DNA of 17,221 bases from Methanobrevibacter sp. GTDB lineage: Archaea; Methanobacteriota; Methanobacteria; Methanobacteriales; Methanobacteriaceae. The position numbers and the translations under genes were made by a program. The notes under the pieces are model-generated. The model was not told the DNA's origin and did not search any database. It saw only the letters and a program-made list of their open reading frames with translations. This document shows, one piece after another, positions 13,085 through 17,221 of this stretch (position 1 is the stretch's first letter; the number at the start of each line of letters is the position of its first letter). The stretch lies in NCBI GenBank assembly GCA_017652345.1, contig JAGCBE010000335.1:1-17221 (forward strand). Direction: 5' to 3'.

Positions 13085-14161
13085 TTAACAGCTTAAGGCT
13101 AGTTTGATTACCTCATAACATATATTCTTTATATTGATTGATTCAAACCTTAATGTACCCATTTGATATGCTTCAAGGAATACTTTAAAATGATTTGATT
13201 TATTCTTATTCTTTAAAAACATCATATTAGGTTTATGATCCTTCATTGTAATTGAATATATCAATGGATAGGATGGATCAATCTGTTTACTCACATATAA
13301 CATTCCGGCAGTAAAATCAGCCCATACACCAAATTTATTATCTTTATATACAAATGTAAAATAAAATCTAGCTTTTGGTGATTTCTTTTCAACAAATGTA
13401 TCATTATCTAATAAGAATTTATTATCAATACTGTAATTGCTATATGTTGTACCCTCAATCAATCTACCAAATTCGGTATTACGTTTGGTATCGATAAATT
13501 TTTCATTACGTACATCTTCAACCAATATTGGTCTTGTTGGATGTTTCCAAATCCATTTACCGTTTTTATCTTGCTTTTCTGGCATCTTTAAATCCCAGTA
13601 TAAGAAAAATGGATTGGTAATACTTAATGCATTTGCAAGCATAAACATCACCACTCTAGGATGATCTGTACCTGGTCTAGCAATAGTTTCATATAAATTT
13701 AATAATGCTATCGGCTCATTGTTTAAATATCGTTGATTGCCACTTTTATCTAGTAGGAATTCATCATAGATAAGCAATGTTATTTTAGGGTATGAAATTG
13801 ACTTTTTATTGTTAGCTGTTGATAGGATAAACTGATAACCAGCAATATCTTCATCTGTCCACTTTTCATTTTCATCTGCCGGTTTTAATCTAATATAAAA
13901 ATACTTACCATCAACTTTAAATTCATAATCTGGATATTGATGTTCAATATCTTTAAAGAATTGTATCGAAGATTCTTTTATGTCATCTTTATAACGGCGT
14001 ATATATCCAAACTGTTCACCTCTTTTAATGAAATTATCAATAGCATATTCTTTTGCACCGTATGATTTACCACCACCTCGGTTGCCAACAATAACATTAA
14101 TTAACATATTGTGTGTTAAAGTTCTGCGTAAATTCCAAAACATTGACTTATCTATATTCAT
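13085..14161 (-). CDS. DNA packaging ATPase, gp16-like
   Basis: A 358-aa motor protein that hydrolyses ATP to drive genomic DNA into the prohead through the portal. The Walker A motif is GNRGGGKS (26-33). The Walker B is ITLLIYDEF (127-135, with Asp133 and Glu134). It is longer than phi29 gp16 (about 332 aa) but similar in N-terminal layout. A basic patch (YIRRYKDD) follows Walker A. The C-terminal part has WADFTAGMLYVSKQ and YSITMKDHKPN, typical of the nuclease-like C-terminal domain of this group. The ribosome binding site GAGGTGA is strong, and the start overlaps the stop of the 45-aa gene as ATGA. No separate small terminase is present, as expected for protein-capped genomes. Confidence 0.93.
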   Translation of the reverse strand: MNIDKSMFWNLRRTLTHNMLINVIVGNRGGGKSYGAKEYAIDNFIKRGEQFGYIRRYKDDIKESSIQFFKDIEHQYPDYEFKVDGKYFYIRLKPADENEKWTDEDIAGYQFILSTANNKKSISYPKITLLIYDEFLLDKSGNQRYLNNEPIALLNLYETIARPGTDHPRVVMFMLANALSITNPFFLYWDLKMPEKQDKNGKWIWKHPTRPILVEDVRNEKFIDTKRNTEFGRLIEGTTYSNYSIDNKFLLDNDTFVEKKSPKARFYFTFVYKDNKFGVWADFTAGMLYVSKQIDPSYPLIYSITMKDHKPNMMFLKNKNKSNHFKVFLEAYQMGTLRFESINIKNICYEVIKLALSC

Positions 14162-14295
14162 ATTTTCACCTCACATAATAAAAGAGATAATAACGACTTA
14201 AAGTGTAGATAACCAATCCTACATTCACTATGCGATTCTTCACCGTTGGTCATAGCAAAATCCACTTTATATAAATCATTACTATCTCTTTTCAT
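14158..14295 (-). CDS. 45-aa small protein between polymerase and ATPase
   Basis: This ORF starts at ATG 14295 with AAAGGTG (complement of about 14303-14309) seven bases upstream and ends in TGA overlapping the ATPase start (ATGA). The product begins MKRDSNDLYKVDFAMTNGEE and ends SLLSLLLCEVKI. It fills the only sizeable gap in the leftward arm between polymerase and ATPase. The start site and coupled stop support translation. The hydrophobic C-terminal run (LHFKSLLSLLLCEV) is too short for a firm membrane call. It may be a translational coupler for the ATPase or a small functional protein. Confidence 0.6.
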   Translation of the reverse strand: MKRDSNDLYKVDFAMTNGEESHSECRIGYLHFKSLLSLLLCEVKI

Positions 14296-14304
14296 ATTAT
14301 AGCA
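14296..14304 (-). promoter_or_regulatory. Possible extended -10 before the 45-aa gene
   Basis: The minus strand has TGCTATAAT directly before the ATG of the 45-aa gene, a perfect -10 with TGn. No good -35 is visible, and the box overlaps the space between ribosome binding site and start. It may be chance in AT-rich sequence. If used, transcription would begin inside the small gene and make a message for the ATPase. Confidence 0.3.
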
Positions 14305-14317
14305 CCTTTCTATTAAT

Positions 14318-16060
14318 TTATGCTTTTATTGTAAAATCTACATCTTGTAATACTACACCACCTGGTACAATCTTTGGTGTTTTCTTACCTGAATAACTTG
14401 CACCGATTTTAAAATTATTAAACGTTACATTTTTATAACAATCTTTTGGCATTCCTGCAACTGTTATTTTCAATTCATAATCAGGATTAGGATCATTAAT
14501 ATCTTCCGTTGAATTCTCAATATAACACTTTTGGCGTAAGAATTTTGCCTTATTAAATTTACTTTCGTATTTCCATGCACCTAATCTATATGGATCAATG
14601 TCTAAACTAGCTGGTAGCTTATGATCTGGTGATATACAATGTAAACTATCTGTATCAGCGTACACGAATTGTATATTGCTTTTACCATTATTATAATCAT
14701 CCATAATACGTTGTGCTGATGATATGGTTTTTAAACGTGCATAACTTGTAATAAAACTGGCCATTGCTACGTAAACTGCTTTTCGTTCTTCTGGCTCACT
14801 GTCTTTATAATGAATTGCACCATCATCACCTATGTACGGTATTTTATTTTGCATCCTGTTATCTGTACCAAATTTACCATATAAACTATTTAAAAACAAT
14901 TTACTAATTAGATATAACCCATGATTTCCATCTGCTTTTGCTTGTATTTTGTTGTTACTCCATTTATCAACATAATCATTAAATAATCCTTTAGTAGCTT
15001 TAAATTTCCATCCACTGATATATTCTATGTTATATACATTATAATGTTCAAAGAATAACTCTAAATCTACATTATTTAAACATAAAATTACTTCCTCACC
15101 ATTACTACTTTCCAAATATTCATTTCCTTTAAAGTCGTAACTATGCTTAATTTGTATAGTTGGTATTTTTCCTGGTTTAACTTCAAATTGACATCTCAAC
15201 ATTTGAGTGTATAAGGGATAAATATTGTCGATAATATATTTACCTTTAAAGAAAATAGGTGTACCAAATGGTAAAGTTGATTCATACATTACACTAGGGT
15301 ATAAACTATTAACATCTAACACAATGCCGTTTCCGACCATCTTTTCGGCAAATTTAGGATTTAGATATGTAAATCCACCACGATAAGATTGTTTTACATC
15401 ATCATGATATTTAGGTTCAGGGAAGTATCTTTTAAAGTTCTTTTTCTGTATTAACCTCTTGTATTCATCCAATGCACACGATCCAATGGTCATTTTGTCA
15501 AGCCCCTGTGAGTAGAAATACTCAACAGCCTTTGCCACAATCTGTACATCATGTTTGATGTATTCAATCTCATCAGATGTTAATGGTGATCCATATGGCT
15601 TTTGGTCGTGTGCTGTATAATCAATCTTTAATTTGTTAATTGGCATCTTAAAACTTTTAGCAATCTGATCTACTGATAAAGGGATTAATTTCAAACTGTC
15701 TTGAAACATTACTTTACGGATGTTTTTACCCTTACGGTAAAATACTACCTCAATTTGATAATATAATCCTTTATCAGAAATCATAGTGTTAAAAGTTGTC
15801 GATGCTCTTTTTCTTGATTCTGTTGTATGTTTAAAATTATGTTTAAATAACCAATCCATAATAAATTGCCCATCAAATTTTAAATTATGGAATAGTATTT
15901 TAGGATTGTCCTTTTGATCCATACACCACCCCATAAATTCATCGATTGTAGTTCCTATTTTAACATCTTGTTCATTACCAACTTCACATATTGCATAAGC
16001 CCACACTCTGCAATCATCTGCAATTGTTGTTGTTTCAAAATCAGCCACATAAGTTTTCAT
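14318..16060 (-). CDS. Protein-primed family-B DNA polymerase, gp2-like
   Basis: A 580-aa replicative polymerase (phi29: 575 aa). Exonuclease: ExoI ADFET (Asp7, Glu9), ExoII HNLKFD (Asn59, Asp63), ExoIII YIKHD (Tyr167, Asp171). The linking YRGG motif is at 226-229. Polymerase motif A is DVNSLYPS (249-256), motif B NSLYGKFG (391-398) and motif C YADTDS (467-472); KCY is at 511-513. The insertion after motif B (about 399-425) matches the TPR2 loop that gives strand displacement and processivity, and the region between motifs A and B is long enough for TPR1. All catalytic residues are present. It would start synthesis from a terminal protein at the genome ends. It lies 13 bases after the terminal protein gene; the ribosome binding site (GTGATG) is weak, so coupling is likely. 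Confidence 0.97.
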   Translation of the reverse strand: MKTYVADFETTTIADDCRVWAYAICEVGNEQDVKIGTTIDEFMGWCMDQKDNPKILFHNLKFDGQFIMDWLFKHNFKHTTESRKRASTTFNTMISDKGLYYQIEVVFYRKGKNIRKVMFQDSLKLIPLSVDQIAKSFKMPINKLKIDYTAHDQKPYGSPLTSDEIEYIKHDVQIVAKAVEYFYSQGLDKMTIGSCALDEYKRLIQKKNFKRYFPEPKYHDDVKQSYRGGFTYLNPKFAEKMVGNGIVLDVNSLYPSVMYESTLPFGTPIFFKGKYIIDNIYPLYTQMLRCQFEVKPGKIPTIQIKHSYDFKGNEYLESSNGEEVILCLNNVDLELFFEHYNVYNIEYISGWKFKATKGLFNDYVDKWSNNKIQAKADGNHGLYLISKLFLNSLYGKFGTDNRMQNKIPYIGDDGAIHYKDSEPEERKAVYVAMASFITSYARLKTISSAQRIMDDYNNGKSNIQFVYADTDSLHCISPDHKLPASLDIDPYRLGAWKYESKFNKAKFLRQKCYIENSTEDINDPNPDYELKITVAGMPKDCYKNVTFNNFKIGASYSGKKTPKIVPGGVVLQDVDFTIKA

Positions 16061-16073
16061 TTAATTACATCAC

Positions 16074-16871
16074 TTATTTCACAGGATTCCAATAGCTATT
16101 TATTTCACTTAAATATGCTTGATATTGATCTTCATCTGGTGGATATGAAAATTCAAATGCATCACCTTTTGCTTCAAATTTAAGTAAAAATTCGTTAATA
16201 TCCATATCACGAATAGTAGCTATTACACCCTTAATATCTCTACTTCTATAATTTTCCTCTAACGATTTAATATAATTTTCGCGTAATTGGTTATCTTTAT
16301 CGTAAAAATAATCAGACCTAGATTCATTCATAATTGATCTAAATTTCCATTTAATATCATTCTGATTCATCCCTGGTGTAAATGATTTCATCGGACTTAA
16401 TGAGTTTTTAGATGCCGACCCCATTCCTACCATTTGCCCAACAGTATAACCAAGTTTTCCACCAGAGTTTTCCATCTCAACTTCATTTAGTGTATCTAAA
16501 CGATGTTTCCTTCTTCGATTAATCACACCAATACGGCGATTCATTTCGGATCGTTGCCACTTTGTCGTACGTGATCCATAATCATTATCTGGTGCTTCAA
16601 CAATAATTTCAGCACCTCTCCTTGAAAATCTTCGCAATGCGTTTAGCTCACGATTTAAATCCTGACGTGTGCTAATCATATTTCGCAACTGTTCCACCGA
16701 TATACGGTTTTCAAATTCTTTAGTTTTCTCATTATAAAATGATGGTAAAATATTGCTGTTCTCTGGATTCTTCTTAACTAATCTAGTTAGTTTAGCGTTA
16801 AAGTTTTTAACTACCCTTGCTAGTTCTTTTGTATCTTCTTCACGCCATTTAATTTTAGACTGTTTAGACAT
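16074..16871 (-). CDS. Terminal protein (replication primer), gp3-like
   Basis: A 265-aa protein (phi29 gp3: 266 aa), immediately upstream of the polymerase as in phi29. It would prime replication with a hydroxyl side chain and stay bound to the 5' ends. It is very basic and helical: KNFNAKLTRLVKKNP (23-37), IPSFY-like ILPSFYNE, IRN-type LRNMISTRQDLNRELNALRRF (62-82), RRRKHRLDTL. The C-terminal half (about 175-265) should hold the priming and polymerase-binding domains. Candidate priming residues there include Ser and Tyr in YLSEINSYW, but none can be picked by eye. The start has GGAGAAG eight bases upstream and lies 52 bases inside the previous gene. Identification rests on size, charge, position and the VKNFNAK / TRQDLNRELN family pattern. 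Confidence 0.85.
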   Translation of the reverse strand: MSKQSKIKWREEDTKELARVVKNFNAKLTRLVKKNPENSNILPSFYNEKTKEFENRISVEQLRNMISTRQDLNRELNALRRFSRRGAEIIVEAPDNDYGSRTTKWQRSEMNRRIGVINRRRKHRLDTLNEVEMENSGGKLGYTVGQMVGMGSASKNSLSPMKSFTPGMNQNDIKWKFRSIMNESRSDYFYDKDNQLRENYIKSLEENYRSRDIKGVIATIRDMDINEFLLKFEAKGDAFEFSYPPDEDQYQAYLSEINSYWNPVK

Positions 16872-17149
16872 TCAAATTCTTCTCCATTTATTGTTAAATA
16901 AAATCCCCTTGATTCGATTTTAGAGTACAGCGTTATATCACTTAGTAGATCATTTTGATAAACTATTCCGAATCTATTACCTAATGATGTATTTATTTTA
17001 TCACGATTTACCTGTTGGCGTTCCTCAAATTTTGGTATGTATATTTCAGATGAAAATGCGAATACTACTTCTACATCCTCATATTTTACTGTATGTGTAT
17101 ATGGTGACTTTTTCAAGTTGTAGCATATACCTCTCCTAGTTAAATTCAT
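16820..17149 (-). CDS. Small early protein upstream of the terminal protein, 109 aa
   Basis: First gene of the leftward arm, with a strong ribosome binding site (AAGGTGATG) and a start 52 bases before it would overlap the terminal protein. The N-terminus reads RGICYNLKKSPYTHTVKYED and then VVFAFSSEIYIPKFEERQQ. The middle has RFGIVYQNDLLSDITLYSKIESRGFYL and the end is lysine-rich. A 'YxLxxSPY...FxFSSExxxxKF...NRxxIxxSLxxRF...LYxKIExRGF' pattern occurs in small proteins beside terminal-protein genes in gut picovirus-like phages, as far as I recall. Function is unknown; a role in replication initiation is plausible from position only. No membrane segment is seen. Confidence 0.78.
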   Translation of the reverse strand: MNLTRRGICYNLKKSPYTHTVKYEDVEVVFAFSSEIYIPKFEERQQVNRDKINTSLGNRFGIVYQNDLLSDITLYSKIESRGFYLTINGEEFECLNSLKLNGVKKIQKN

Positions 17150-17194
17150 TTTTCATCACCTTTTTCCTTTACATTAATATTTCTATCTGTTATA

Positions 17195-17221
17195 ATCATA
17201 TCAAATTACTGAACATTTTGC
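17195..17221 (-). promoter_or_regulatory. Right-end early leftward promoter, cut by the contig end
   Basis: On the minus strand TATGAT (complement of 17195-17200) is preceded by TGA, giving an extended -10. The window ends 17 bases further upstream, with GCAA as the last four bases. If two T's precede them, the -35 is TTGCAA, identical to that of the left promoter. Seven of the nine bases around the -10 (TTTGATA) also match the left promoter. Start would be near 17188. Confidence 0.6.

Overview
The window looks like a nearly complete genome of a small, tailed, protein-primed bacteriophage of the phi29 type (short-tailed, 'picovirus'-like). It is AT-rich, uses strong AGGAGG-type ribosome binding sites and carries cell-wall hydrolases of the CHAP, lysozyme and LysM types. 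This points to a low-GC Gram-positive (Firmicutes) host, but the sequence does not name a genus. TGA is used as a stop (for example at the end of the scaffold gene), so the code is the standard bacterial one. The diagnostic genes are a protein-primed family-B DNA polymerase, a terminal-protein-like gene just upstream of it, a gp16-like packaging ATPase, and homologues of phi29 gp7 (scaffold), gp8 (capsid), gp9 (tail knob), gp10 (portal) and gp11 (lower collar).

Layout. A short rightward arm (1-1437) begins with a non-coding left end holding repeated TGTGGAAA motifs and an extended -10 promoter. It then carries four tightly packed small genes of unknown function. A 443-base convergent junction (1438-1880) contains a run of hairpins, a likely small structured RNA with its own promoter and terminator, and a two-way terminator. 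Everything else (17149 down to 1881) is one leftward arm: small early protein, terminal protein, DNA polymerase, a 45-aa protein, packaging ATPase, a membrane protein of the lysis module, a secreted CHAP/LysM endolysin, a tail-type lysozyme-CHAP enzyme, scaffold, major capsid protein, three adsorption proteins, tail knob, portal and lower collar. Adjacent genes overlap or nearly touch, so the arm is probably translated as coupled operons. An internal promoter lies just before the lysis genes, and a switch-like hairpin pair follows the capsid gene.

How the parts work together. Terminal protein and polymerase would replicate a linear genome from its ends. The scaffold and capsid proteins build the prohead on the portal, and the ATPase packages DNA through the portal. 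The collar, knob and fibre/spike proteins bind and breach the host, the lysozyme-CHAP protein probably opens the wall during entry, and the membrane protein plus secreted CHAP/LysM enzyme release progeny.

The right end stops inside an early promoter, exactly where the sequence on the minus strand (GCAAAATGT) matches positions 147-155 of the left end. I infer that an inverted terminal repeat of about 150 bases is present at the left and missing from the right of this contig. ORF starts were corrected for the scaffold, tail knob, spike and second early gene from ribosome binding sites. Two small genes (1093-1203 and 14158-14295) were added by reading the sequence.
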